A stretch of DNA of 64,000 bases, taken from assembly GCF_014698065.1 (NCBI RefSeq), contig NZ_JACJSI010000023.1, forward strand, positions 26,120 through 90,119. Direction: 5' to 3'. The stretch is from Nostoc flagelliforme FACHB-838. Lineage in GTDB: Bacteria > Cyanobacteriota > Cyanobacteriia > Cyanobacteriales > Nostocaceae. Positions within the stretch are counted from its first letter, which is position 1; every line of letters starts with the position of its first letter. The position numbers and the translations under genes were made by a program. Below, in pieces: positions 1 to 8,657 of this stretch. A model generated the notes under the pieces. The model did not search any database. It saw only the letters and a list, made by a program, of their open reading frames with translations, and had not been told where the DNA came from.

Positions 1-86
1 CGCCTTGGTGAAGCCAGACTAGAAATTTATAATATATGTGAGATGAAAGATAACAATTGTTCTGGAAAACCAAACCAAGCTCTACC

Positions 87-1652
87 ATGACCCGATACTC
101 AATCCCTGCGGAAACACCTCCTCAAAATGGATTTGCTCTAACCACCGACGATGACCAAGTAGAAGTAGAATCTTCGGATTGGGAATCACGAATGTCAAAG
201 TTGGTCGGCTTTGAAGAATCTTCTTCTACCGATACCCAAGGATCAGAAAACTCTGCAACGCCACCAGAATCGGTTTCTCAACCACAAGAAGTTCAGACTA
301 AGCAAGCTCTCTCAGCTAATCCCTTTGCAAAATTAGGCTTGGTAGGGGCTGCTACCTTAGGGATCGTTTTGGTGGGTGGTGTGTTTTTGTCGCAGTTAAT
401 GGGTACCAGCAATCGAAAACCCCAAAATATTGTTTCTCCACCAGTACAAGAGCAGCCGACTAATGAATCTACATCTCAACAGCTAGAAGCTCAAGTAGAT
501 ACTCTAAAAACGAAATTAGCCCTGACTGAACAAGCGCAAATGGTGAAAGCTGCCCAACAACAGCTGAGAACTGCCAAATCAATGTCTACAGTACCTTTGC
601 AACAACCATCAGTTAGACCGCAAGTGATCCCAACACCCCCACCAACAGCTTATGTACCTCGCACAGTTACAGTTGAGCGCGTCGTTAGAGTACCTGCTTC
701 TCAACCTGTGCCATCACCCCAGCTACCAGTTGTGAAGCCAAACACTCAACCGGTAGTTAAAATAACTCCACCATCTCCACCAAGCCCACTTGAAGAGTGG
801 GCAAGGCTAGCAAAGTTAGGTAGTTATGGTCAAGTAAATGCTACCAATCAACCTACTACCATAGCCGCTGTTGAACCTTTAAACAACACGCCCCAGCAAC
901 AGACACCACCTCCTGAGCCACCCCCACAACAGGAAACAGCGCAAGCGCTGGGGCCAAAATCCTTAGCAGTCGGGAGTAGTGCCAAAGCTGTGCTAGCAAC
1001 AGCAATATTCGGAGAAACTACTAATAAGTCAAGCGGTGGTGATTCAGAGGAAGAAAAAACCGTATTTGTGATCCGATTGGAAGAACCGCTAAAATCCTCC
1101 GATGGGGCGATCGCTATACCTGCAAATACCGAATTCTTAACTGAAATTCGTTCCATTTCCGAACAAGGTTTTTTGCAGATGAACGTAGTTAAACTGATCT
1201 CGCAAAATAATGGCAACCCTACAGAGCAAAGCTTACCCAAAAATGCAATTATTATTCGCGGTACCCAAGGTAAACCTTTAATAGCAAGTAAATTTCCCGG
1301 TCAAAGTTCGTCTATAGCATCAATGGATCTAGGACTATTCGTTTTGGGAGGTCTTGGTAAAGCGGCAGAGTTAATAAATCGCCCCGATACCACACTCGTG
1401 TCCTTACCCACCACCACCACCACCACTAATAGCAACGGCGATTCCACCCCCGTCATTACTTCTGCTACTGGTACTATCACTGAGAATAGACGTGACCTTG
1501 TAGCTGCGGTTGCGGAAGGTGGTTTCACTTCTGTAGTACCCCAAATTGCCCAACGTAATCAACAGGCGATCGCCCAAATGTCACAACCAACTAATATTTG
1601 GTTTATGCAAGCTGGTACAACTGTTGAATTATACGTTAATCAAGCGATCTAG
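87..1652 (+). CDS. TrbI/VirB10-like inner-membrane protein
   Basis: The 521-residue product has a charged N-terminal region, one membrane segment at about residues 80-105, a short coiled-coil stretch at about 125-165, a long Pro/Gln-rich linker, and a C-terminal half of beta character (from about 290) that ends in a hydrophobic strand typical of the TrbI/VirB10 fold. VirB10-type proteins bridge the inner membrane and an outer-membrane channel in type IV secretion systems, so a trans-envelope role is inferred. An in-frame TTG lies 30 bases upstream (57), but the ATG at 87 is preferred. The next gene on the same strand may be a VirB9-like partner, and any other components would lie left of the window. 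The family call rests on architecture and pattern. Confidence 0.6.
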   Translation: MTRYSIPAETPPQNGFALTTDDDQVEVESSDWESRMSKLVGFEESSSTDTQGSENSATPPESVSQPQEVQTKQALSANPFAKLGLVGAATLGIVLVGGVFLSQLMGTSNRKPQNIVSPPVQEQPTNESTSQQLEAQVDTLKTKLALTEQAQMVKAAQQQLRTAKSMSTVPLQQPSVRPQVIPTPPPTAYVPRTVTVERVVRVPASQPVPSPQLPVVKPNTQPVVKITPPSPPSPLEEWARLAKLGSYGQVNATNQPTTIAAVEPLNNTPQQQTPPPEPPPQQETAQALGPKSLAVGSSAKAVLATAIFGETTNKSSGGDSEEEKTVFVIRLEEPLKSSDGAIAIPANTEFLTEIRSISEQGFLQMNVVKLISQNNGNPTEQSLPKNAIIIRGTQGKPLIASKFPGQSSSIASMDLGLFVLGGLGKAAELINRPDTTLVSLPTTTTTTNSNGDSTPVITSATGTITENRRDLVAAVAEGGFTSVVPQIAQRNQQAIAQMSQPTNIWFMQAGTTVELYVNQAI

Positions 1653-1776
1653 TTTTAGAAGGTAGGATTTATACCAATTGAGATATTAGATTGGGTAATG
1701 GTAATTGGTTAATTAGTTTTCTTTTCCTTTTTCCCATCTCCCCTTGTTACATCTACCAATTTACCCATTTGCAACC

Positions 1777-2349
1777 ATGAAAAATAATACTAAATCGTCA
1801 GGAAATACCGCAAAGAATTCTTATTTCCTACCTATAGCTTCCTTAATTTTCTCGGTTGCTATGCTCTTGTTGGTAGGCCGCGCTGTAGCTAATAACGCCG
1901 TTTTGCGTTCCATATTTTCCTGCCAAGCACAGGGTTTAGGGGGACTAGTACCTACAATCAATGTTTGGTATCAGCAAGGAACAAACTTAAGCTTTATTCC
2001 GGCCGGAGAAGTAATTAAAAAAGTTTGGTTGAACGATCCATCACAAGTAACGATGGATTTTGATGGCCCAGTATGTATGCAGTTTGGCCCAAAACCTAAT
2101 GCTAGTTCAGGAGATTGTAAAAACTCAGCAGCGAATGTAATTCAACTCAGACGAATTCCCAAACTGAACATTCCTGGGCTTCCTAACACTAACAATACAC
2201 TTTTAACAGTTGTTACCGAAGGGCAAGGTAGAAACAAATTGTATACTTTTCGAGTGATATATGGAACAGATAATCCCGAATATCACACTTTAGCAATTTT
2301 TCCCGATCCTTCTGGTCAGGAAGGGGCTTGTGCAAAAGTTTCACAATAA
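1777..2349 (+). CDS. Membrane-anchored protein, possible VirB9/TrbG-like partner
   Basis: The 190-residue product has one N-terminal membrane segment or signal anchor (about residues 16-35) and an exported domain with two or more cysteines. Its central part has the rhythm of the VirB9/TraK N-terminal beta domain: a strand followed by T-N-L-S-F-I-P, then later L-T-V-V-T-E followed by Y-T-F-R-V. It lies 124 bases after the VirB10-like gene on the same strand, which supports a joint trans-envelope role. An in-frame TTG at 1744 would add eleven residues, but ATG 1777 is the better start. The family link is inference and the protein could be an unrelated secreted protein. Confidence 0.4.
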   Translation: MKNNTKSSGNTAKNSYFLPIASLIFSVAMLLLVGRAVANNAVLRSIFSCQAQGLGGLVPTINVWYQQGTNLSFIPAGEVIKKVWLNDPSQVTMDFDGPVCMQFGPKPNASSGDCKNSAANVIQLRRIPKLNIPGLPNTNNTLLTVVTEGQGRNKLYTFRVIYGTDNPEYHTLAIFPDPSGQEGACAKVSQ

Positions 2350-2423
2350 AGTTTACCAAAAGTACCTAATAGATATAGGAGCGAAGTAGAGACGTAGCAG
2401 CGCTAGGTCTCTATAAGGGTTTC

Positions 2424-2552
2424 ATATCATGTTCGACTTAATACTTATGTCATTGCGAGCGTAGCGCGGCAATCCCAAACCTTTGCGATTGCTTCATTCC
2501 ACTTCGTTGCATTCGCAATGACATATTATAAGTGATTTGCCGAACATGATAT
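2424..2552. repeat. Nested palindromic MITE-like element A
   Basis: Outer inverted repeats of 12 bases (ATATCATGTTCG at 2424-2435 and its complement at 2541-2552) enclose inner inverted repeats of 10 bases (GTCATTGCGA at 2449-2458 and its complement at 2513-2522). The unit is 129 bp with no coding potential, as expected of a small non-autonomous mobile element or an extragenic palindrome. Parts of the outer arm also occur near 27610 and 63608. Confidence 0.7.
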
Positions 2553-2595
2553 CAGGCAATAAATAATTAATTTCTAGAGATGTGTAAATGAAGTA

Positions 2596-2695
2596 ATACC
2601 AATTCAAATAATGTTTGCGACACATCAATTATTTGTAAGGGTACAACATTGTTGTGCCCCTACTCATCTGTCGCATTCTTTTTTCAAATTGGTAT
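2596..2695. repeat. Palindromic MITE-like element B
   Basis: The ends are near-perfect inverted repeats (ATACCAATTCAAA at 2596 and its near complement ending at 2695), continued inward by GCGACA/TGTCGC. The centre holds an internal palindrome around ACAACATTGTTGTGCCCC. The 100-bp unit is non-coding. A shortened relative of the centre appears just upstream of the kinase gene at 57.9 kb. Confidence 0.65.
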
Positions 2696-3019
2696 AAGAG
2701 GAAGAGGATGTTTGAAAAGTATTTGGCTGTGAGTTACTACTTCAGGGAAGCAAATTGGGGTACTTCACCTATATTGTCTTAAGTATAAATAGCTAGGCGT
2801 AAATAAATTAAAGTTTGTAATCACGGCTTTAATCCTGATAATCCTTATTTAGATTGATGAATCGCTCACTGCAAACTAGAATTTTATTCTATGTTTAATT
2901 ATGCCTACCTACTTACTCAGGCGTTTCCAACCAACATCTTTATAAATCTTTAGGCAAAAACTAACTACAAATTCCAAATCTGTGTAAATATAAAGAAAAG
3001 CTTAAGAGGTTACAGACTC

Positions 3020-3259
3020 ATGGTAACAGCGAAAATAATGCAACAGCTTTGGGCTGTAATCGAGTCTACACAGGTTAGCACCCTGCTACAGTTTGATGAT
3101 GCTGCTTTAGTGCAAGTCCTTCTCCAGCAGTTAAAGGCGAAGCAGGCGATTGATCCGCAGGCAGATAGCACCCTTAATACTTATATAAAATCCAAACTAC
3201 CCCTCATTCGTGATACAGCGGAAGGTAGATTATCCTTTGGGCAAGGCGGCAATCATTAG
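3020..3259 (+). CDS. Small hypothetical protein, helical
   Basis: The 79-residue product is not recognised. It is predicted to be mostly helical and rich in Gln, Leu and Ala, with no membrane segment and no cysteine. It starts with ATG after a purine-rich stretch, and a second gene on the same strand begins 63 bases after its stop, so the two may be co-transcribed. Codon use looks like that of neighbouring genes. No function is proposed. Confidence 0.6.
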   Translation: MVTAKIMQQLWAVIESTQVSTLLQFDDAALVQVLLQQLKAKQAIDPQADSTLNTYIKSKLPLIRDTAEGRLSFGQGGNH

Positions 3260-3322
3260 CGCGATAAATCAAATGATTTCTCATTGCCAAGCATACGCTC
3301 AGAGTTTAAACAGTGGAATATT

Positions 3323-3586
3323 ATGAATTACTGGCTAGTAATTGCCCTAGTAGCTTATCTAATTGGAGCAGCAATTGAAGGGTTCAGTACAGCCAGTCAG
3401 CTATCTCATTCAGTGCCAGAATTAGCCAAAAGTACACAAGATCATCCTTCAGATTCTGCCACTCCGCCTAGCTCGATTTGGCGAGTTGTGGCCGCTATCG
3501 CTTCAGTAAGTATCTGTGGAGCTTTTTTGTGGCCTTGCCGCCTTTTTCACCGTTTAATTAAAGGTAACGTTCGTTCGGAAGATTAG
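3323..3586 (+). CDS. Small two-pass membrane protein, unknown
   Basis: The 87-residue product begins with a hydrophobic segment (about residues 2-18), has a Ser/Pro-rich hydrophilic loop, then a second hydrophobic segment (about 48-68), and ends with a basic tail. It is likely a small inner- or thylakoid-membrane protein. ATG 3323 is chosen over an in-frame TTG at 3284 because the ATG directly precedes the membrane segment. It follows another small gene by 63 bases. The family is not recognised. Confidence 0.55.
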   Translation: MNYWLVIALVAYLIGAAIEGFSTASQLSHSVPELAKSTQDHPSDSATPPSSIWRVVAAIASVSICGAFLWPCRLFHRLIKGNVRSED

Positions 3587-3631
3587 AACACCAATCAATA
3601 TCAATATAGTAGTAATTCTGGAAGAATCTTA

Positions 3632-3677
3632 CCCCTCTTTGTTGGTGTCAGCCTGACGTTAGGCAAGCAAAGAGGGG
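3632..3677. terminator. Stem-loop between convergent genes
   Basis: A perfect 10-base stem (CCCCTCTTTG and its complement at 3668-3677) encloses a second small hairpin. It sits between the small membrane gene on + and plsY on -, where transcription converges. There is no long T run on either side, so it may be a terminator or a dispersed palindrome. Confidence 0.5.
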
Positions 3678-3796
3678 AATTTGATTGGCGCTTATCTATA
3701 ACAAACAATTTTCATTTGAATCAGACACACGGTAGGGATGCACAACTGTGCGTCTATATAAATTGTTTGTATTCCAAGCAATTACAAACCCTTACA

Positions 3797-4474
3797 TCAT
3801 GTAGTTTGTTCTGGTGTCGCTACATTTTGCCCAATTTTTGGCTCAGTACCAGCAAGCAGTCGTTCAATATTAGTACGATGGCGCAAAATCACATATAATC
3901 CGCCGGCAATTCCAAACAGAATATAGGGTAGGGGTTGATGCAAAAGTACCATGAAAATGGAACCTGCGATCGCACCTGTAATTGAACTCAAAGAGACAAT
4001 CCGCGATATCGCCACAACGACGGCAAATACACCTGCTGTTGCTAAACCTACCTGCCAACTCATTGCCAACAAGATTCCTAAGCTAATAGCAACAGATTTA
4101 CCACCAGTAAAGCCTAAAAAAATTGATTTACTATGTCCGAGGATGGCAGCTAACCCAGCTAAAGTTACTATCCACGGTTGCCATAGTTGTGGATCTACTG
4201 TTGGAGGTATATAATTTTGAATTGGGTTAAAATTGAACAACCAGTAAACTAGAGCGATCGCTAATACTCCCTTTAAGGCATCAAGTACTAAAACCAATGC
4301 TCCTGGCCCTTTCCCCAAGGTTCTTAGTACATTAGTTGCGCCAGTGGAACCTGAACCAACTTCCCGAATATCAATACCCTTTAACTGCTTCACAGCAATG
4401 TAGCCAGTGGGAAAAGAACCCAGCAGGTAAGCTATCACCACAATTAGCACGCACAGAGTTAACCAAATAGCCAT
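3797..4474 (-). CDS. plsY: Glycerol-3-phosphate acyltransferase PlsY
   Basis: This integral membrane enzyme transfers an acyl group from acyl-phosphate to glycerol-3-phosphate, the first step of phospholipid and glycolipid synthesis. The 225-residue length and about five membrane segments fit the family. All three signature motifs are visible: GSGSTGATN near residue 40, GHSKSIFLGFTGGK in the middle, and RHRTNIERLLAGTE near the C-terminus. ATG 4474 is preferred over a TTG four codons earlier. It is the last gene of a same-strand lipid-related group (MlaE-type permease, DUF3119, DUF3086, plsY), although 70-110 base gaps leave room for separate promoters. Confidence 0.93.
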   Translation of the reverse strand: MAIWLTLCVLIVVIAYLLGSFPTGYIAVKQLKGIDIREVGSGSTGATNVLRTLGKGPGALVLVLDALKGVLAIALVYWLFNFNPIQNYIPPTVDPQLWQPWIVTLAGLAAILGHSKSIFLGFTGGKSVAISLGILLAMSWQVGLATAGVFAVVVAISRIVSLSSITGAIAGSIFMVLLHQPLPYILFGIAGGLYVILRHRTNIERLLAGTEPKIGQNVATPEQTT

Positions 4475-4544
4475 AATAAAATTCAAAATTCACTTATTCA
4501 AAAAAGTCCAGAGAAATAACTTTTCACTCTGGACTATTGACTAA

Positions 4545-5819
4545 TTAAAAGTCGTCATCATAGTTTCTCACTGTTTTGGGGTCAGGAGCAAAGGCTAACC
4601 ACAAAGGAAATTGCAACAGTGACAAACTGATTAGCTCCTCTGAATCATCAATGATAATTAAGGGCAATTGATTGGCTTTTGTCAATCGGTCTGCCTTCTG
4701 AGCGAGAGCATCAGATGCCTCAAATAATACCACACCCCGGTCTGGGCCGAAATCTGGGCGACCGATTCCCAGACAATCTTGCAAGCCGCGCCGCCATTCA
4801 CCTAATCGCTCCGGCGTATTAGCTAAGACTAAAGTACGGAGGCGATCGCCATAGAGCTTATGTAATATCGAAATCGTAGCTGAGGCAATCAGGATATTCT
4901 GCAAGCGGCTACCCATTGTCCGCAAACCACCCCGTCCCCCTTGGGTAAAAAACCAGTTGGAAACACGTTCAGCGTGGATTGGTTCGAAGGTACGACGTAG
5001 TTGCCACGGTGGGCCGTAGTAGTCCGGTTTATTGCGATATTGGTCAATTAAGCGGCGAATTTGCTTTGTAGTGTCTTGAAACTGCTGTTGGGCAAATTGG
5101 GGTATTCCAGATTGTGGTTCAACTGGTTTAGCCTCTCTTACAGATGGTTTTTCTCGTTCTACTACAGTTGGTGTCAGTTGCAACTGCTCGGCGGCTGAGG
5201 CTAAATCTTGTAAGCTACCTGTGAGATAATCTTTAAAACCCTGCACCCGAATTGCCAAGTCTTGGGACGTACCAGCAAAAGTAGTTCGCATTTCGTTGCG
5301 GATACGTTCTTGACGGCGTTCTAATTGTTCTACAGAAATTTGCAGGGTTTGTTTACGTTGTTCTAACTGCACCAGTGACTCTTGTACGATTCGTCCCAGT
5401 GATGTTTGAGTTTCACTCACCTGTGCCTGAAGATTTTTGTAATAAGCTTGCAGGTTGGCTATTTCTTCATTGAGAGCGGCTTGGACGCTGTGCAACTCTG
5501 CCACTCGCTGCTCTGCTTCTGTATATAATGAATGATTTCCTGATTCTATTTCTGACTGAAGTGGGAGATTTTCAGCTTCTAACTGGGCTACAAACTCGCC
5601 ATTTGAATTTTCTGTTAGCTCTACTGTAGAATCTACCACTTCTGCATTGGAAATGAGTGGCTCAAAAGTTGTGTAGTCTTTTGATGAGCTAATGGCTCCT
5701 GTTTCTACCACAGACTCAACACATGGATTTGCTGGATGTTCAACTGCACTGTTCTGTTCTTGTTTTTCCGCCAACCGCTCATCAATTGGTTCTGGGGTTT
5801 GAGATGCCTCTGAGTTCAT
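4545..5819 (-). CDS. DUF3086 family coiled-coil protein
   Basis: The 424-residue product has an acidic, low-complexity N-terminal third, a long coiled coil at about residues 90-210, and a conserved C-terminal globular domain beginning near YYGPPWQLRRTFEP that matches the cyanobacterial DUF3086 family. No catalytic motif is evident. The C-terminal domain contains LPLIIIDDSEE, a hydrophobic strand followed by acidic residues. It is a soluble protein of unknown function, lying between plsY and DUF3119. The conserved cyanobacterial context suggests a link to membrane lipid handling, which is inference. ATG 5819 is preferred over a TTG two codons upstream. Confidence 0.8.
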   Translation of the reverse strand: MNSEASQTPEPIDERLAEKQEQNSAVEHPANPCVESVVETGAISSSKDYTTFEPLISNAEVVDSTVELTENSNGEFVAQLEAENLPLQSEIESGNHSLYTEAEQRVAELHSVQAALNEEIANLQAYYKNLQAQVSETQTSLGRIVQESLVQLEQRKQTLQISVEQLERRQERIRNEMRTTFAGTSQDLAIRVQGFKDYLTGSLQDLASAAEQLQLTPTVVEREKPSVREAKPVEPQSGIPQFAQQQFQDTTKQIRRLIDQYRNKPDYYGPPWQLRRTFEPIHAERVSNWFFTQGGRGGLRTMGSRLQNILIASATISILHKLYGDRLRTLVLANTPERLGEWRRGLQDCLGIGRPDFGPDRGVVLFEASDALAQKADRLTKANQLPLIIIDDSEELISLSLLQFPLWLAFAPDPKTVRNYDDDF

Positions 5820-5956
5820 AAACAATAGTGTAATTCCTATGACGCGAACAAATAGCTTTCAGAAATATTACAATCGACTTGCTATAAAAGTCCTGAATCA
5901 TCAGTGCTGAGTTATGAGTCTAGATGAAAACGACTCGGCACTGATGGTACTCAGTA

Positions 5957-6373
5957 CTAAATACGTGGACAACGTTGTTCTAAACAACCCTTCAAGGTGT
6001 TAGGGTCAAATAAAATCGGCAAAAAGTGAATACTTTTAATTTCTTTAAAGTAAAACAGAATGGGTACTTTATTCCAGAATATCCGCCAGTTTTGCCATTC
6101 CTGATAGGGAAAACGCCGAAGCAATTTTTCGCCTCTGTAAATATCTAAGTCGGTGACGGTAAATTGCAAACGTAGCGTTAATGCCTGAAACATCAGAAAG
6201 AAACCAAACAGTGTGAAAATTAAGCCTATCCACGGTTGTACCAACAGTAGTGGAATAGCGGCAATCATCAACACTATAGGTATGTTGTAACTAGGTTTGA
6301 GTTCCACAGTTGATGTGGAGTTAGGAGCAAATGAAGTGGTCACAGTCTTAAATCCTGCTTTATTAGTAGGCAT
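5957..6373 (-). CDS. DUF3119 family membrane protein
   Basis: The 138-residue product has two adjacent membrane segments at about residues 30-68, followed by a PH-like domain typical of DUF3119 (FTVTDLDIYRGEKLLRRFPY, then W-Q-N-W-R-I-F-W). The family is found in cyanobacteria and plastids and has no established activity. It sits between the MlaE-type permease and DUF3086 on the same strand, a grouping that recurs in cyanobacteria to my knowledge. A supporting role in lipid transport or membrane organisation is inferred. Confidence 0.82.
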   Translation of the reverse strand: MPTNKAGFKTVTTSFAPNSTSTVELKPSYNIPIVLMIAAIPLLLVQPWIGLIFTLFGFFLMFQALTLRLQFTVTDLDIYRGEKLLRRFPYQEWQNWRIFWNKVPILFYFKEIKSIHFLPILFDPNTLKGCLEQRCPRI

Positions 6374-6481
6374 CTATCCTATTTTAGAAGGCAAGAGGCA
6401 GGAGGCAGGAGTTAAAACTCCTCACTTCTAACTCTGAACCAGAGGCAAAGTGTCTCCGGTTTTGCTCCTAACTCATCAGTT

Positions 6482-7276
6482 TTATAAGCCCAAGAACGCA
6501 CTGCTAGTCCCCTGAAACATTAACCAAGAAAGAAAGAAATTGCTAACGAATATAATTAGTAAGGCAGTCACAACAGCAGTTGTAGTTGACTGTCCTACAC
6601 CTTTGGCTCCTCCTGTTGTCGTCAACCCCCAACTGCAACCAATTACGGCGATTAAAATGCCAAAGCAACACGCCTTAATCATGGCGCTAACAATATCCCA
6701 TATCCCAAGAAAGTTACGGGCTGAGTCTAGAAATACCGTATCAGAAAGGTTGTAGATATTTGTCGCAATTATTAATCCTCCGAACATCCCTGTTATCAAA
6801 GACAAGAGGGTTAAAATTGGTAGCATTAAACAGCAAGCAAGCACGCGGGGAATAACCAGATAATCGATTGGATCAGTTCTCAACATCAACATGGCATCGA
6901 TTTGTTCTGTTACCCGCATGGTACCGATTTCTGCTGCAAAAGCAGAACCGACTCGCCCCGCCAAAATCACTGCTGTCAACACGGGAGAGAGTTCTCGTGT
7001 CAACGCTACAGAAAGCACTCCGCCGATAATGTTTCCGGCGCCAAAGTTGATAAATTCCCGCGCCACCTGAATGGTAAACACTGCGCCGACAAAAATAGCC
7101 GTCAATAGGGCAATAAATAGGGAATCTGGCCCAACTGCTGCCATTTGTTCTAAGGTGTTGCGCCGATGGATTTTACCCTTCAATAGGTGAACTAGTACTT
7201 GCCCACCCAGAAAAATCGCCGCCAGCAGCCGCTGACTCCATTCTCCTAAACTGGATTTGGATGTAGTCTGGTTCAA
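6482..7276 (-). CDS. MlaE/TGD1-type lipid ABC transporter permease
   Basis: The 264-residue permease belongs to the MlaE (DUF140) family, which includes plastid TGD1 and moves lipids between envelope membranes together with an MlaF-type ATPase and an MCE substrate-binding protein. The hallmark segment EIGTMRVTEQIDAM is present near residue 117, with about five membrane segments around it. The N-terminal amphipathic region is typical. The predicted start is a TTG at 7276, with no better ATG. The ATPase and MCE partners are not in this window, so the transporter would be assembled from distant genes. Confidence 0.9.
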   Translation of the reverse strand: MNQTTSKSSLGEWSQRLLAAIFLGGQVLVHLLKGKIHRRNTLEQMAAVGPDSLFIALLTAIFVGAVFTIQVAREFINFGAGNIIGGVLSVALTRELSPVLTAVILAGRVGSAFAAEIGTMRVTEQIDAMLMLRTDPIDYLVIPRVLACCLMLPILTLLSLITGMFGGLIIATNIYNLSDTVFLDSARNFLGIWDIVSAMIKACCFGILIAVIGCSWGLTTTGGAKGVGQSTTTAVVTALLIIFVSNFFLSWLMFQGTSSAFLGL

Positions 7277-7832
7277 TGTTCTGTAGCTAACTCGGTAACT
7301 GCCTTAAGAATAGCGGAAGTTATGGGGAATGGGGAATGGGTAATTGGGTGGGGATTGGAGATTAAGGACTGGGGACTGGTTATTAATTCTTCTTCCCCTG
7401 CTCCCTCATTCCCTCACTCTCCTAATAAGAAAACTTGTTGCACAAGTGGGGGAAAGGGTCAAGGGTAAAGAAATGGAATTTTCCCTTTCTCTTTAACCTT
7501 TCCCCAACATCTTGCAAAAGTGATTTTTGCAAGATGTCTAGACTGAATATTAACTTAGATTAAAGATGTTCTCAGAAAATTAAGCTGTTCTTAAACGTGC
7601 TAGAAAGCAATAAATAGGTGCTAATCTTGGCTATAACCTTCATTTTGCAAGGTTTTTATAGATTAAAGTGATTTTTTATTTTCCCAGCATACGCTGTAAC
7701 TAATAGTTGCTTATTTTAATGAAAACTTAAGATTCTTGACAGATTCTCTGTTCAGGAGCGATCACACGTATTGTAGAAAATGACGAACTGCTATCTAGCT
7801 CTTGTCATCTCTACTCACGGAGTTTGTCTTAA
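7277..7832. other. Intergenic region with short repeats and a hairpin
   Basis: The 556 bases between divergent genes contain low-complexity GGGGACTGG-type and pyrimidine-rich filler at about 7320-7430 and a perfect hairpin at 7507-7537. The remainder is AT-rich and should contain the promoters of the two flanking divergent genes. No gene is seen. Confidence 0.5.
7507..7537. repeat. Perfect 13-bp stem-loop
   Basis: ACATCTTGCAAAA at 7507-7519 pairs perfectly with 7525-7537 across a five-base loop. It lies between divergent genes, so it is not placed as a classical terminator and is more likely one of the short palindromic repeats common in these genomes. Confidence 0.55.
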
Positions 7833-8129
7833 ATGACTATTTTCACTAACTTTCTCCGCTCCCTACTACTGACAATTATTTTTAGCTTTGTCGCTCCCAT
7901 GCTACTTGTTGGCGGCGGATTGTTCCTTTTACCGCTCATCGGTTACTTCCCCGGCTTACAAGAGTTAACTGAAGCGATCGCTACTCAAATTATGCATTTT
8001 CTCGCCGCCTTTGGCAGTGGAACTCCCCTACGCGGATTATTTGTGATTAGCTTGACATGTAGTTTCGTTGGCGCACTGTTTGATACGTATGTTTACTATC
8101 GGTGCCAAATTTTACGAATAGACTCATAA
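7833..8129 (+). CDS. Small membrane protein, unknown
   Basis: The 98-residue product has two to three hydrophobic segments (about residues 8-38 and 65-88) and a short charged C-terminus. Nothing catalytic is visible. It stands alone between long non-coding stretches and appears monocistronic. It resembles small conserved cyanobacterial membrane proteins, but I cannot name a family. Confidence 0.6.
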   Translation: MTIFTNFLRSLLLTIIFSFVAPMLLVGGGLFLLPLIGYFPGLQELTEAIATQIMHFLAAFGSGTPLRGLFVISLTCSFVGALFDTYVYYRCQILRIDS

Positions 8130-8657
8130 GTAGTGGAAATAGCTTCTTCAGTTGCTGATAGATTGCACAAGATCGGAAAAAGCCATATTTCCAAAAGTGA
8201 AAGTACTACTGGATACAGATTAGTGTTGCTAAATGAATTTTTATTACTTAAATTGGCTATCGAAGTTATTGATTAAATATTTATTATTTATTAGTTATTA
8301 GTTATTAATTACTGACAACTGGTGCAGGTGTGCGACCGTATTAAACCAATCATCAAAAAGTCAAAAAGCTTGCAATACTAAGGGTTAGGCAATTTTAAAC
8401 TCTGTAAAAGGTTAAAATAGTCTGTGCAAACTCATCAGGTTGGAGGTTAGACTAGAGTTTGGCATTTTGTGTTGACTGCAATTTTTAAGGACTTGATTAC
8501 AATTGAACGAGAATAGTAAATAAAACTCAAAAATATAAAAATTTCCTTAAAAGTCTAGCGATCGCCATGCCTGCTCATGTTTCTTAACAGAGCAAAGCAG
8601 GTCGTCTGACCGTTGAGCATCTTATATTGAATTTATTACGAGGTATGTTGACAGCTC
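8130..8657. other. AT-rich intergenic region upstream of sppA
   Basis: The 528 bases have no gene. Around 8280-8310 there is a short run of 7-bp tandem units (TTATTAG/TTAGTTA), an STRR-like repeat. A HIP1-related CGATCGC lies near 8560. The sppA promoter is expected here but cannot be fixed by eye. Confidence 0.5.

Larger units (their letters stand above)
2350..3019. other. Repeat-rich intergenic region
   Basis: This 670-base gap has no convincing gene. It carries two adjacent palindromic MITE-like elements (2424-2552 and 2596-2695), listed separately. The remaining 320 bases are AT-rich and hold whatever promoter drives the gene at 3020, but no clear -10/-35 pair could be chosen. Confidence 0.6.

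Noticed and set aside
848..1240. Minus-strand frame inside the VirB10-like gene
   Set aside because: It is the reverse reading of a Pro/Thr-rich coding region with no family pattern.
3716..3898. Plus-strand 60-codon frame at the plsY end
   Set aside because: It overlaps plsY on the opposite strand and has no ribosome site.
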